Positions 1 through 8,367 of a stretch of DNA of 64,000 nt are shown here, in pieces; within the stretch, counting starts at the first letter, position 1; each line of letters starts with the position of its first letter. Made by a program: the position numbers and the translations under genes. This DNA is from Gordonia liuliyuniae (GTDB lineage: Bacteria; Actinomycetota; Actinomycetes; Mycobacteriales; Mycobacteriaceae), in the NCBI RefSeq assembly GCF_021739025.1, contig NZ_JAKKOT010000005.1, positions 186,001 through 250,000 on the forward strand, written 5' to 3'. Below the pieces are notes generated by a model. It did no database searches. It was not told the origin of the DNA and saw nothing but the letters and a program-made list of their open reading frames with translations.

Positions 1-3000
1 TCGGTCGCCGGGCGTATCGCCGACGAACTGGACACGGAGATCGGTACGACGGTCGGCTACCAGGTCCGATTCTCCGACAAGAGCTCTAAGACCACGCGGA
101 TCAAGGTGATGACCGACGGCATCCTGCTGCGCGAGATCACCACCGATCCCCTGCTGCGCGGCTACGACACGATCATCATCGACGAGGCGCACGAACGCAG
201 CCTCAACATCGACTTCCTGCTCGGCTACCTCAAGCAGCTGCTGCCCAAGCGGCGCGACCTGAAAGTCATCATCACGTCGGCGACGATCGAACCCGACCGT
301 TTCGCCCGCCACTTCGCCGGACCCGACGACTCCGTCCCCATCATCGAGGTGTCGGGGCGAACGTATCCGGTCGAGACCCGGTACCGGCCGCTCACCTCCG
401 ACGACACCGAACACGCCGACATCGACCAGATCGCCGCCATCGACGCGGCCGTGGGAGAGCTGTGGGCAGGCGGGGCAGGCGACATCCTCGTGTTCCTACC
501 GACCGAACGCGATATCCGGGAGACCGCCGAAGCGCTCGGCAAGGCCCGCGGGAACGGTCAGCGCGGATCGAGCGGAGTCGAGATCCTCGGGCTGTACGCC
601 CGACTGTCGGTCGCCGAGCAGCACAGGGTGTTCAGCCCGTCGAACGGCCGCCGGATCGTCTTGGCCACCAACGTCGCCGAGACCTCGCTGACCGTGCCGG
701 GAATCCGGTACGTCATCGACACCGGCACCGCCCGCATCTCCCGCTACTCCACGCGGACCAAGGTGACCCGCCTTCCCATCGAGAAGGTCTCGCAGGCCAG
801 CGCCCGCCAGCGAGCCGGTCGCTGCGGCCGCGTCGCGCCCGGCGTGTGCATCCGGCTCTATGCCGAAGACGACTTCGACGCCCGCCCCGAGTACACCGAT
901 CCGGAGATCCTCCGCAGCAACCTCGCCGCGGTCATCCTGTCGATGTTGTCGTTGCGGCTCGGGGACATCACCGACTTCCCGTTCGTCCAACCGCCCGAGC
1001 ACCGCGCGGTCCGCGACGGCATGGCACTCCTGTCCGAGCTCGGGGCCGTCACCGACACGGATTCGGCGGTCGCCCGATTGACCAAGGTCGGCACCACGCT
1101 GGCCCGCCTGCCCGTCGATCCGAGACTCGGCCGGATGCTCGTCGCGGGCCACGAGAACGGCTGCCTCGACCACGTTCTGGTGATCGCCGCCGCGCTCGCG
1201 CTCCCCGACGTCCGCGAGTTCCCGTCGGACAAGCGGGAGGCGGCTCAGACTGCGCACCGTCGCCACACCGTTCCCGGCTCGGAGTTCATGGGCTACCTCA
1301 AGCTCTGGTCGTACCTCAATGAACAACGAGACGAGCTGTCCGGCAACCAGTTCCGCCGACAGTGCGAACGCGAGTTCATCCACTACCTCCGGGTGCGCGA
1401 GTGGTGGGATCTGCATCGACAACTCAAGCGGACGGTCCGCGACCTCAAATGGCAGACGCCCGAGACGCAGGCCGAGGCGGCGACCGTCCACAAGTCACTC
1501 CTCACCGGCCTGCTCACCAACGTGGGTGCCCGGCAAGGCGACACACGCGAGTTCCTCGGCACCCGCGGCACCAAGTTCGCGATCTTCCCCGGTTCGTTCC
1601 TCGCGTCGAAGCCGCCCGCGTTCGTGATGGCGGCCGAGCTGATGGAGACCTCGCGGCTGTTCGCGCACACGGTCGCCGCCGTCGATCCGGAGTGGGTCGA
1701 ACAGGCGGCGGGCGATCTCGTCAGCCGCACCTACAGCGAGCCGCACTGGTCGACGCGGAGAGCCGCGGTGATGGCCTACGAGCGCGTCACCCTGTACGGC
1801 GTACCGCTCGTCGCACAGCGCCGCATCCACTACGGCCCCATCGACCCGAAGACGTCTCGCGAGATCTTCATCATGGAGGCACTCGTCGGCGGCCGGTGGC
1901 GCAGCCGGCACGCGTTCGTCGAACACAACGCACAGTTGTTGAAAGACGTCGAGGACCTCGAACACCGTGCTCGACGCCGCGACGTCGGAATGAGCGACAC
2001 CGAACTCTTCGACTTCTACGACGCACGTGTGCCCGCGAACGTCGTCTCCGCCCGGCACTTCGATTCATGGTGGAAGAAGGCCGGACGCGCCGATCCGACA
2101 CTGCTCAATCTGACCGCCGAGATGTTCGCCGCCGACGACACGCCCGCGGCCGCTGAGTTCCCGTCCGCCTGGAAGCAGGGCGAGACGCGGCTCGAGCTGC
2201 GGTACAACTTCTCCCCCGGCGCCCCCGACGACGGGGTGACGGTCGTCGTGCCGCGCGACCTGCTCGACCACGTCCACGACGGCGGCTTCGACTGGCTGGT
2301 CCCGGGCATGCGTTCGGAGCTGGCGACAGCGCTCGTCAAATCGTTGCCGAAGGGACTGCGCAAGTCGATGTCCCCAGCCCAGCGGTACGCCGACCTCGCC
2401 CTCGACCAGTTGTCTGCGCGCTCCGAACCGCTCATCCCGGCGCTCGCCCGCGAGCTGTCGGCGATCACCCGGACCTCGCTGGGCCCGCGCGACTTCCGCC
2501 CCGAGAACCTCCCCGCCCACCTGCGCATGCACTTCGCGATCACGGACGCCAAGGGCGCCGTCGTCGCACGCGGGGATCGCCTGGCCGAACTCCGCGCACA
2601 GTTGAGTCCAGTCCGCGCCGGCGCGGGCCAGCCCGCCGAGACGTTCACGAACTGGACGGCGGACGGCATCGGCGCTCTCGCCGACGAACGCACCCAGACT
2701 CTGGCCGGTCAACGAGTCACCCGCTATCCGACATTGGCGGTCGTTCCGGGCGCCGGGGTGCGAGTCGTCGACGTGGCCACCCCGGCAGCGCGTGACGCCG
2801 GCATCGCCTCCGCCGTCCGCGACCTCCTCGTTCGAACCGTGGCGCCGCCCTCACGTCGACTCGCCTCGTCGTTGCCGCCCGCCCGCAAACTCGCATTGAG
2901 CCAAAGTCCGTACCGGGACGTCGACGCGCTGCTCGCCGACTGCACCAGACGCGCCGTCATCGACGTATTGGCCGCACACCCGGACGTGACGGCAGTGCGG

Positions 3001-3498
3001 ACGGCCGCCGACTTCGACGCGCTGTCGGCCGACGTCGCGCCGGTGATCCGTCAGACGGCCCCCGAGTACTTCGACGCCGCGGTGGATGCGCTCGCCGAAT
3101 ACTCGCAGGTCCGACGAGCCATCGATCAGCGGGCAGGCACGTTGGCCGCCGACGATGTCGCCGACCAGATCGCGAACCTCGTCTTCGACGGGTTCGTCGG
3201 CTTGACGTCCGGCCCGCGGTTGCGCGCACTGCCCAGATACCTAGCTGCGGCGCGCGTCCGGTTGGAGGCACTGCCCGGGTCGGCGGTTCGCGACAATGAG
3301 GGGACGGCAGTCGTCGACCGCCTCGTGTCGGCGTGGAATCAGCGTCTCGCCCAGGTACCCGAGGCCCGCCACGACGCCCTCAACGAGATGGTGCAGTGGC
3401 AGTTGGAGGAGCTTCGCGTGAGCTTGTTCGCTCAACAACTCGGCACGGCCGGACCGGTCTCGGAGAAGCGAGTCCGCAAAGCGATCGAGAGTTTCTAA
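1..3498 (+). CDS. hrpA: ATP-dependent RNA helicase HrpA (5' end outside window)
   Basis: DEAH-box RNA helicase of the HrpA family, acting on RNA in the cytoplasm. The reading frame is open from base 1, so the gene begins upstream and the Walker A motif is missing from view. Visible are the DEAH box (bases 181-192, IIDEAHER), motif III SAT (in TSATIE), the helicase C domain with the conserved QRAGRCGR motif near residue 265, the HA2/OB-fold region, and the long C-terminal DUF3418-type extension found in bacterial HrpA. 1165 residues are visible, close to a full ~1300-residue protein. It converges on nrdR with a 40-bp gap. Family assignment is firm; the RNA substrate cannot be deduced. Confidence 0.95.
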   Translation, partial: SVAGRIADELDTEIGTTVGYQVRFSDKSSKTTRIKVMTDGILLREITTDPLLRGYDTIIIDEAHERSLNIDFLLGYLKQLLPKRRDLKVIITSATIEPDRFARHFAGPDDSVPIIEVSGRTYPVETRYRPLTSDDTEHADIDQIAAIDAAVGELWAGGAGDILVFLPTERDIRETAEALGKARGNGQRGSSGVEILGLYARLSVAEQHRVFSPSNGRRIVLATNVAETSLTVPGIRYVIDTGTARISRYSTRTKVTRLPIEKVSQASARQRAGRCGRVAPGVCIRLYAEDDFDARPEYTDPEILRSNLAAVILSMLSLRLGDITDFPFVQPPEHRAVRDGMALLSELGAVTDTDSAVARLTKVGTTLARLPVDPRLGRMLVAGHENGCLDHVLVIAAALALPDVREFPSDKREAAQTAHRRHTVPGSEFMGYLKLWSYLNEQRDELSGNQFRRQCEREFIHYLRVREWWDLHRQLKRTVRDLKWQTPETQAEAATVHKSLLTGLLTNVGARQGDTREFLGTRGTKFAIFPGSFLASKPPAFVMAAELMETSRLFAHTVAAVDPEWVEQAAGDLVSRTYSEPHWSTRRAAVMAYERVTLYGVPLVAQRRIHYGPIDPKTSREIFIMEALVGGRWRSRHAFVEHNAQLLKDVEDLEHRARRRDVGMSDTELFDFYDARVPANVVSARHFDSWWKKAGRADPTLLNLTAEMFAADDTPAAAEFPSAWKQGETRLELRYNFSPGAPDDGVTVVVPRDLLDHVHDGGFDWLVPGMRSELATALVKSLPKGLRKSMSPAQRYADLALDQLSARSEPLIPALARELSAITRTSLGPRDFRPENLPAHLRMHFAITDAKGAVVARGDRLAELRAQLSPVRAGAGQPAETFTNWTADGIGALADERTQTLAGQRVTRYPTLAVVPGAGVRVVDVATPAARDAGIASAVRDLLVRTVAPPSRRLASSLPPARKLALSQSPYRDVDALLADCTRRAVIDVLAAHPDVTAVRTAADFDALSADVAPVIRQTAPEYFDAAVDALAEYSQVRRAIDQRAGTLAADDVADQIANLVFDGFVGLTSGPRLRALPRYLAAARVRLEALPGSAVRDNEGTAVVDRLVSAWNQRLAQVPEARHDALNEMVQWQLEELRVSLFAQQLGTAGPVSEKRVRKAIESF

Positions 3499-3513
3499 GC
3501 ATCGCCGTCGGGA

Positions 3514-3543
3514 GCGTCCGGGGTCGGGGCGTCCGGCGTCAGA
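3514..3543. repeat. two-unit 15-bp direct repeat at the nrdR 3' end
   Basis: Seen in sequence: two near-identical 15-bp units (gcgtccggggtcggg and gcgtccggcgtcaga) in the gap between convergent hrpA and nrdR, running into the nrdR stop codon. No stem-loop is apparent. It belongs to the family of 15-bp period repeats found throughout this window. Confidence 0.6.
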
Positions 3544-3985
3544 CGCGGCTGTGGAGATCGTCGATCTCGCGTTGAAAATCATCCGCGGACTCAAACGACT
3601 TGTACACCGATGCGAACCGCAGGTAGGCGACCTCGTCGAGATCACGGAGCGGGCGCAGGATCGCCAGACCGACTTCATTGCTGGGAATCTCAGCCGACCC
3701 GGAGCCGCGGACGGAGTCCTCGACTTGCGACGCGAGCTTCGCCAACGCGTCCTCGTCGACGTGACGTCCCTGGCAGGCACGCCGCACGCCTTGCATGACC
3801 TTCTCGCGGCTGAACGGCTCCGACACGCCGTTGCGTTTGACGACGGACAGGACGGCGGCTTCGACAGTGCTGAATCGGCGACCGCACTCGGCGCACGATC
3901 GACGGCGGCGGATCGCCAGGCCGTCTTCAGCGACGCGGGAATCCACCACTCGTGTGTCGTCGTTCTTGCAGAACGGGCAGCGCAT
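3539..3985 (-). CDS. nrdR: Transcriptional repressor NrdR
   Basis: Zinc-ribbon/ATP-cone repressor of ribonucleotide reductase genes; ATP/dATP binding to the cone sets DNA affinity. 148 residues, the usual family length. The N-terminal zinc ribbon has Cys3, Cys6, Cys31 and Cys34 (MRCPFC and CAECGRRF); the ATP-cone spans about residues 48-138. The start at 3985 is chosen because MRCPFCKN is the conserved NrdR N-terminus; the frame also continues 13 codons upstream. It sits next to the LysM gene and lexA, the same order as in mycobacteria (Rv2718c). No NrdR box or nrd gene is present here, so its targets lie elsewhere. Confidence 0.95.
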   Translation of the reverse strand: MRCPFCKNDDTRVVDSRVAEDGLAIRRRRSCAECGRRFSTVEAAVLSVVKRNGVSEPFSREKVMQGVRRACQGRHVDEDALAKLASQVEDSVRGSGSAEIPSNEVGLAILRPLRDLDEVAYLRFASVYKSFESADDFQREIDDLHSRV

Positions 3986-4016
3986 GCTTGAAAGAATACG
4001 CGCAACCGTCCAACTG

Positions 4017-4087
4017 CCCTTCACACCGCCCCCTTCACACTGTCCCCTTCACACCGGCCACGTCACACCAGCCACGTCACACCAGCC
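4017..4087. repeat. Tandem 14-15-bp repeat array between nrdR and the LysM gene
   Basis: Five successive imperfect units with the core (t)tcacacc.gcc: 4017-4030, 4031-4045, 4046-4059, 4060-4073 and 4074-4087; the last two are identical. The array fills most of the gap between the stop codon of the LysM gene (4102) and the nrdR start (3985), so it lies in the nrdR 5' region or the LysM 3' region. No dyad typical of a terminator is seen. Function unknown. Confidence 0.75.
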
Positions 4088-4101
4088 CCGTATCGCACAG
4101 A

Positions 4102-4701
4102 TCAGTAGGCCGGGGCGATCAACGGCTGGCCGATCCGCAGTCCCGACGACTCCAGGTGGTTGAGGTCGCGCAACTGCTCCACGACCCCTGCCACGGGCAG
4201 GTCGGCGGCAACTCTGCGCGCGACGTCCGACAACGACTCACCGCTGCGGACGTGGACGACCTGGGTCACGCCGGGGGTGCTCGGGGTGACCGCGTCCTGG
4301 TAGTCCGACCCGACGATCGTCAGTATCCAGACCACGCCGGCGAGAACGGAGCCGAGAAGCAGCGCGCCGACGATTCGACGCCGAGCGATGACACCGTCGA
4401 TGTTCGAACGGTCGGCGGCCGACCGCCGTGCCCCGGCACGGTCCGCTGACGGGCGCTGCTCCAGGCGTCCGACACGCTGAGAATCACCCGCGATTCGCGC
4501 GCGCCTACGCTCGTCGAAGGCCCCCGCCCGGCGCGGCGCACGCCCTGTCGGTCGGCACCCCCGAGCGGGCGCATGGGTCCACAGCGGCACCTGCGAGCGC
4601 CCGTCGACAACCGGCAACTCGCAGGTCATCACGGTGCTATGCGTGCGGTCCCGGCCACGCCGCGAACGCTCGTCGGGGCGCGAGATCAGTACCTGAGCCA
4701 T
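4102..4701 (-). CDS. LysM-domain single-pass membrane protein, divergent from lexA
   Basis: 199 residues: an Arg-rich cytoplasmic N-terminal half, one membrane segment (about 110-130, ALLLGSVLAGVVWILTIVG) and an external C-terminal LysM domain (about 148-197) expected to bind peptidoglycan. The start at 4701 (MAQVLIS) has a good GAGGAG ribosome site; the frame opens 19 codons earlier without one. Position next to nrdR and divergent from lexA matches M. tuberculosis Rv2719c (ChiZ), an SOS-induced cell-wall hydrolase linked to division arrest. By inference this is its counterpart, but only the LysM fold is visible, so hydrolase activity is unproven. Regulation by LexA is likely from the boxes upstream. 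Confidence 0.85.
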   Translation of the reverse strand: MAQVLISRPDERSRRGRDRTHSTVMTCELPVVDGRSQVPLWTHAPARGCRPTGRAPRRAGAFDERRRARIAGDSQRVGRLEQRPSADRAGARRSAADRSNIDGVIARRRIVGALLLGSVLAGVVWILTIVGSDYQDAVTPSTPGVTQVVHVRSGESLSDVARRVAADLPVAGVVEQLRDLNHLESSGLRIGQPLIAPAY

Positions 4702-4729
4702 CGGATACTCCTCATCGATCGTGTGTTCG

Positions 4730-4745
4730 AAGAACTCTTGTTCGA
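4730..4745. promoter_or_regulatory. Candidate LexA (SOS) box, LysM-gene proximal
   Basis: Read on the minus strand: TCGAAC-AAGA-GTTCTT, matching the mycobacterial LexA consensus TCGAAC-N4-GTTCGA at 10 of 12 specified bases. It lies 29 bp upstream of the LysM gene start, just downstream of a TACTAT -10-like element for that gene. Weaker than the box at 4783. Confidence 0.5.
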
Positions 4746-4782
4746 TAGTAAACACCACCCCACCGACAAAGTCAGCGACACG

Positions 4783-4798
4783 TCGAACAATTGTTTGA
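4783..4798. promoter_or_regulatory. LexA (SOS) box in the lexA/LysM divergent promoter
   Basis: TCGAAC-AATT-GTTTGA matches the mycobacterial LexA box TCGAAC-N4-GTTYGA at every specified position. It overlaps the predicted lexA -35 element, as expected for autorepression, and is within reach of the divergent LysM promoter. Confidence 0.85.
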
Positions 4799-4823
4799 AA
4801 TCTGTGATCTGTTCGACTAGCGT
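4795..4823 (+). promoter_or_regulatory. Predicted lexA promoter
   Basis: TTGAAA (4795-4800), a 17-bp spacer and TAGCGT (4818-4823). The -35 overlaps the LexA box at 4783-4798. The implied start of transcription near 4830 gives a leader of about 100 nt, which also contains the palindrome TGTTCGAACA (4845-4854). Confidence 0.5.
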
Positions 4824-4933
4824 GATCACCAGATCGGACACCGATGTTCGAACAGATCTCACCCCCACCCGGGCCACCCGACGGGGTCGTGAATTACCCA
4901 CGATGAGACACGCACGATGAGGAAGGACCGACG

Positions 4934-5605
4934 ATGGCTGACACCCCCGATCCGCTGCTCTCGACGTCGACGCTGGAGGCGTCGCTGACGCAGCGCCAGC
5001 GCGAGGTGCTGGACGTCATCCGGAAGTCGGTTCGCGAACGCGGCTATCCACCGAGCATCCGCGAGATCGGCGAGGCGGTCGGCCTCACCTCCACCTCGTC
5101 GGTGGCGCACCAGTTGCGCACACTCGAACGACGCGGCCTGCTCAAGCGCGACCCGCATCGGCCTCGCGCGGTGAACGTCCGTGACGACAACCGCACGCCC
5201 CCGTCAGACGATTCGTCCGAGGGGCTGCCCACGCCGACGTTCGTTCCGGTGCTCGGTCGCATCGCGGCGGGCGGGCCGATTCTGGCGGAGCAGGCGGTCG
5301 AGGAAGTCTTCCCGATGCCGAAGGAACTCGTCGGCGACGGCTCGCTGTTCATGCTCCGGGTGGTCGGCGAATCGATGATCGACGCAGCGATCTGCGACGG
5401 CGACTGGGTCGTCGTCCGTCAGCAGAACGTCGCCGAGAACGGCGACATCGTCGCAGCGATGATCGACGGCGAGGCCACCGTCAAGACGTTCAAGCGCAAA
5501 GACGGTCACGTCTGGCTCATGCCGCACAACGAGCACTTCGAACCGATCCCCGGTGACGACGCCGCCGTCCTCGGCAAAGTCGTCACCGTGATGCGGCGGA
5601 TCTAG
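4934..5605 (+). CDS. lexA: LexA repressor
   Basis: SOS repressor: binds the TCGAAC-N4-GTTCGA operator and self-cleaves when stimulated by RecA filaments. 223 residues. The N-terminal winged helix (about 19-82) contains [20 protein letters not shown]; the C-terminal S24 peptidase domain has the cleavage site Ala112-Gly113 (RIAAGGPI), nucleophile Ser147 (VGESMI) and Lys184 (ATVKTF). All catalytic parts are intact. Start at the ATG just after GAGGAAGGACC. Its own LexA box lies upstream; recA in this window carries another, so both halves of the switch are present. Confidence 0.97.
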   Translation: MADTPDPLLSTSTLEASLTQRQREVLDVIRKSVRERGYPPSIREIGEAVGLTSTSSVAHQLRTLERRGLLKRDPHRPRAVNVRDDNRTPPSDDSSEGLPTPTFVPVLGRIAAGGPILAEQAVEEVFPMPKELVGDGSLFMLRVVGESMIDAAICDGDWVVVRQQNVAENGDIVAAMIDGEATVKTFKRKDGHVWLMPHNEHFEPIPGDDAAVLGKVVTVMRRI

Positions 5606-5673
5606 TTGCACCCGACCATGGAGCTAGGTGCACCCGGCCAGCTAGTGCCGAGACTCTAGTGCCGAGGCACTAG
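5602..5673. repeat. Direct repeats spanning the lexA stop codon
   Basis: The sequence starting at the lexA stop (ctagttgcacccgacca) recurs imperfectly as ctaggtgcacccggcca, then as ctagtgccgagact and ctagtgccgaggca, followed by ctag. Each unit begins with ctag, which in the first unit contains the lexA TAG. The last copy completes the hairpin at 5656-5673. Confidence 0.6.
5656..5673. terminator. Bidirectional hairpin between lexA and ptsI
   Basis: Perfect 8-bp inverted repeat CTAGTGCC-GA-GGCACTAG between convergent lexA and ptsI; the ptsI stop codon (5670-5672) is within the right arm. No T-tract follows on either strand, so termination is inferred from position and stem only. Confidence 0.5.
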
Positions 5674-7373
5674 CCCGTCACAGCGCGCGCCGCGTCGCGC
5701 GCACCCGACGCACTGGTCGCCGCGAGCGCCGCACGCGCGGCCTCGCGGCACTGTTGCATCGTGACGGTGCCGAGCTTGAGGCCGACTGCCGCCGACGCGG
5801 CGGGCGCCGACGACAGCGAACGCACCCCGAGGCCGACGAGGACACAGGCCAGTAGCGGATCAGCCGCCGCTTCGCCGCACACGCCGACGTTCTTCCCTGT
5901 CCGCTCACCCGCGGCGCCCACCATGCCGATCAGGGCGAGGACCGCGGGCTGCCACGGATCGGTCAGCGACGCCAGCTCGGGCGACATGCGGTCGGCCGCC
6001 ATCGTGTACTGCGTGAGGTCGTTGGTTCCGATCGAGACGAAGTCGACCTCGGCGAGGATCGCGTCGGCCATGATCGCGGCCGACGGCACTTCGACCATCA
6101 CGCCCGCAATCATGCCCCGGTCGCGCACTTGCGCGGCGAATTCGCGCGCCTCGTCCACCGTCGCGATCATCGGCGCCATGATCCACGGCACGGCTGCCGA
6201 GCCCTGGGCGGCCGCCGCGAGCGCATCGAGTTGTCCACGCCGGATCTCGGGATGCGAGAGCGCCGTCCGATTGCCGCGCACACCCATCGCCGGATTCGGC
6301 TCGAGCTCGGTGTCGACGAATCTCAGCGGCTTGTCCGAGCCCGCATCGAGGGTCCGGATGACGACCTTCTGGCCATCGAACGCCTCGATGACCTCCCGGT
6401 ACAGCGCAGCCTGTTCGTCGACGGTCGGTTCGGTCGCACGGTCGAGGAACGCGAGCTCGGTCCGAAACAGCCCGACGCCCTGGACCGGTGACTGCGTCGC
6501 GGTCCGAGCGGATACGCCGTCGGCGACGTTCGCGAGGATCGCGATCGGCACCCCGTCCGCGGTCGCCCCGGGACCGGACCACGACGCCACGAGGGCGGCC
6601 TCCTCCCGCGCCCGCGTCACCGCTGCGGCGATTGCCGCGGCATCCGGTTCGGACCCGACGGTCCCGGCGTCACCATCGATGTACGCCGCTGCACCCGAAG
6701 GGATCTCATCGAGATCTGCGGTGGCGACGACACACGGGATCCCGAGTTGGCGAGCGATGATCGCGGTATGGCTACTCGGCCCGCCCTGGCGCATCGCGAG
6801 CCCGACGACGAGTGCCGGATTCAGGCCAGCCGTGTCGGCCGGAGCGAGATCGTCGGCGCACAGGATCGATGGCGTCTCGGGCGTCGGGATGCCCGGCTCC
6901 GGCAGCCCGAGGAGTTCGGCGACCACCCGGTCGCGCACGTCGCGGAGATCGGTGACCCGCTCAGCCATCACACCCCCGAGCTTGGTGAACATGTCGACGA
7001 ACTTCTCGGTCGCCGCGGCCGCCGCCGCAGACGCGGGGGTGCCCGATTCGATGAGTCCGGAAGCAGTCGATATCCAGCCTCGGTCTCGTGCGAGACCCGC
7101 CGTCGCGGTGAGGACTTCGGCGGAGACGCCGGTGCTGTGCGAGGCCCGGTCGGCCAATCGCGCACCCACCGCTTCGGCGGCGTCGACGAACGCCCGCTTC
7201 TGCGCGTCGCGTTCGCCTTCGGGCACCTCGGGCGCGTGGGCGTCGAACGTCGGTCTGTCCCCGACTCGGATCACGGGTCCGTACGCGAGGCCGCCGACCA
7301 CCGGGGTCCCGGTGACGACGATCGACGCGTCGAACGGATTGGACACGGCCGCTGCAGTCTCACTGGCGTTCAT
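5670..7373 (-). CDS. ptsI: Phosphoenolpyruvate-protein phosphotransferase (PTS Enzyme I)
   Basis: Cytoplasmic Enzyme I: takes phosphate from PEP onto its own histidine and passes it to HPr. 567 residues. The phospho-histidine domain carries GGPSSHTAIIARQLG with the active His at 202; the C-terminal PEP-binding barrel has GTNDLTQYT and the GVCGEAA motif. The start at 7373 (MNASETAAAV) fits the usual EI N-terminus; the open frame runs 18 codons further. There is no Shine-Dalgarno, and a TGTAAT -10-like element ends about 10 bp before the ATG, so a leaderless message is possible. Divergent from fruR-fruK-fruA-ptsH, which supplies the partner proteins. Confidence 0.95.
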   Translation of the reverse strand: MNASETAAAVSNPFDASIVVTGTPVVGGLAYGPVIRVGDRPTFDAHAPEVPEGERDAQKRAFVDAAEAVGARLADRASHSTGVSAEVLTATAGLARDRGWISTASGLIESGTPASAAAAAATEKFVDMFTKLGGVMAERVTDLRDVRDRVVAELLGLPEPGIPTPETPSILCADDLAPADTAGLNPALVVGLAMRQGGPSSHTAIIARQLGIPCVVATADLDEIPSGAAAYIDGDAGTVGSEPDAAAIAAAVTRAREEAALVASWSGPGATADGVPIAILANVADGVSARTATQSPVQGVGLFRTELAFLDRATEPTVDEQAALYREVIEAFDGQKVVIRTLDAGSDKPLRFVDTELEPNPAMGVRGNRTALSHPEIRRGQLDALAAAAQGSAAVPWIMAPMIATVDEAREFAAQVRDRGMIAGVMVEVPSAAIMADAILAEVDFVSIGTNDLTQYTMAADRMSPELASLTDPWQPAVLALIGMVGAAGERTGKNVGVCGEAAADPLLACVLVGLGVRSLSSAPAASAAVGLKLGTVTMQQCREAARAALAATSASGARDAARAVTG

Positions 7374-7382
7374 GTGAGAGAG

Positions 7383-7388
7383 ATTACA
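7383..7388 (-). promoter_or_regulatory. Possible -10 element of ptsI (leaderless)
   Basis: TGTAAT on the minus strand at 7388-7383, with initiation predicted within a few bases of the ptsI ATG (7373). The absence of a ribosome site supports leaderless translation. No convincing -35 is seen. Confidence 0.35.
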
Positions 7389-7396
7389 AGAATGCC

Positions 7397-7426
7397 TTGA
7401 CTTTGCAAGCAAAACACGGGTAGACA
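7397..7426 (+). promoter_or_regulatory. Predicted promoter of the fruR-fruK-fruA-ptsH operon
   Basis: TTGACT (7397-7402), an 18-bp spacer and TAGACA (7421-7426) in an AT-richer stretch. The transcript would start near 7433 and carry a leader of about 165 nt containing the eight-unit 15-bp repeat array. Confidence 0.5.
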
Positions 7427-7460
7427 CAGATCAAGTCCAAACATTCACAGATGAATCCAC

Positions 7461-7581
7461 ATGTGGTCGTCACTGATTCGGGCATCACTGATGTGGTCGT
7501 CACTGATGTGGTCGTCACTGATGTGGTCGTCACTGATGTGGTCGTCACTGATGTGGTCGTCACTGATTTCGGTCATCACTG
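7461..7581. repeat. Eight-unit 15-bp tandem repeat in the fruR leader
   Basis: Unit atgtggtcgtcactg: perfect copies at 7461-7475, 7491-7505, 7506-7520, 7521-7535, 7536-7550 and 7551-7565; degenerate copies at 7476-7490 (attcgggcatcactg) and 7566-7581 (16 bp). It lies between the predicted operon promoter and the fruR ribosome site (GAGGAG, 7581-7586). There are no spacers, so it is not a CRISPR. It could be an operator array or a slippage product. Confidence 0.9.
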
Positions 7582-7596
7582 AGGAGAGCGCACGAG

Positions 7597-8367
7597 ATGT
7601 ACGCCGAGGAACGTCAGCAGGCCATCGCCGTCGAGGTCGGCGAGCGGGGACGCGTATCGGTCGCCGACCTGTCCGAGCGGTTCTCGGTGACCGGTGAGAC
7701 CGTGCGGCGCGACCTGGCCGCGCTGCAGCGCGCGGGCTCACTGGTCCGTGTCCACGGCGGTGCCGTACGGCTCGACGTGGCCGCTGTCGTGGACGAGCCG
7801 GACCTCGCCGAACGTGAGGGTGCGCGCCGCACGCAGAAGGCGGCGATCGGCGCCGCCGCCCAGCAGTTCCTACCCGCTGCCGGCGGCGCAGTCCTGTTCG
7901 ATGCGGGAACCACGACGTTCGCGGCGGCCACCGCCATCGGCGCCGACGCGCGTCACCAGTTCGTCACCAACAGTCTGCCCATCGCCGCGACGTTGACCGC
8001 TCTGCCGCGCTCGAACGTCATCTTCGTCGGTGGGCGACTCCGCCCGAAGACGCAGGCGTCCGTCGGAGCCGACGCGTGCGACCTGCTCGCCGGGCTGCAC
8101 ACCAGCGTCGGCTTCATCGGTACCAACGGTCTGACGCTCACTGACGGGCTCTCCACGCCGGACATCGACGAGGCGGCCGTCAAACGCGCGATGATCGCCG
8201 CCTGTGACCGGGTCGTCGTCCTCGCCGACTCATCGAAGATCAACCGGCAGGAACTCGTCACGTTCGGCGCCGTCGCCGACATCGACGCGCTCGTCACCGA
8301 CGACGGAGTCGACCCCGGCCTGGCCTCGGCCCTCTCCTCCCACGACATCGAGGTGGTCATCGCATGA
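7597..8367 (+). CDS. fruR: DeoR-family transcriptional regulator of the fructose PTS operon
   Basis: 256-residue DeoR/GlpR-type regulator. The N-terminal helix-turn-helix (about 20-50, RVSVADLSERFSVTGETVRR) is followed by the DeoR sugar-phosphate sensor domain (about 75-235) with the typical DAGTTT and GTNGL motifs. The ATG at 7597 is preceded by GAGGAG. It is first in fruR-fruK-fruA-ptsH and its stop overlaps fruK by 4 bp (ATGA), implying translational coupling. By analogy with Corynebacterium FruR it probably represses this operon until fructose-1-phosphate appears; the effector is inferred. The repeat array upstream may hold its operator. Confidence 0.88.
   Translation: MYAEERQQAIAVEVGERGRVSVADLSERFSVTGETVRRDLAALQRAGSLVRVHGGAVRLDVAAVVDEPDLAEREGARRTQKAAIGAAAQQFLPAAGGAVLFDAGTTTFAAATAIGADARHQFVTNSLPIAATLTALPRSNVIFVGGRLRPKTQASVGADACDLLAGLHTSVGFIGTNGLTLTDGLSTPDIDEAAVKRAMIAACDRVVVLADSSKINRQELVTFGAVADIDALVTDDGVDPGLASALSSHDIEVVIA

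Noticed and set aside
4845-4854. TGTTCGAACA as a third LexA box
   Set aside because: It has the half-site bases but lacks the four-base spacing of the TCGAAC-N4-GTTCGA consensus; kept only as a palindrome of note.
7461-7581. CRISPR array
   Set aside because: The units are contiguous 15-mers with no spacers and no cas genes nearby.
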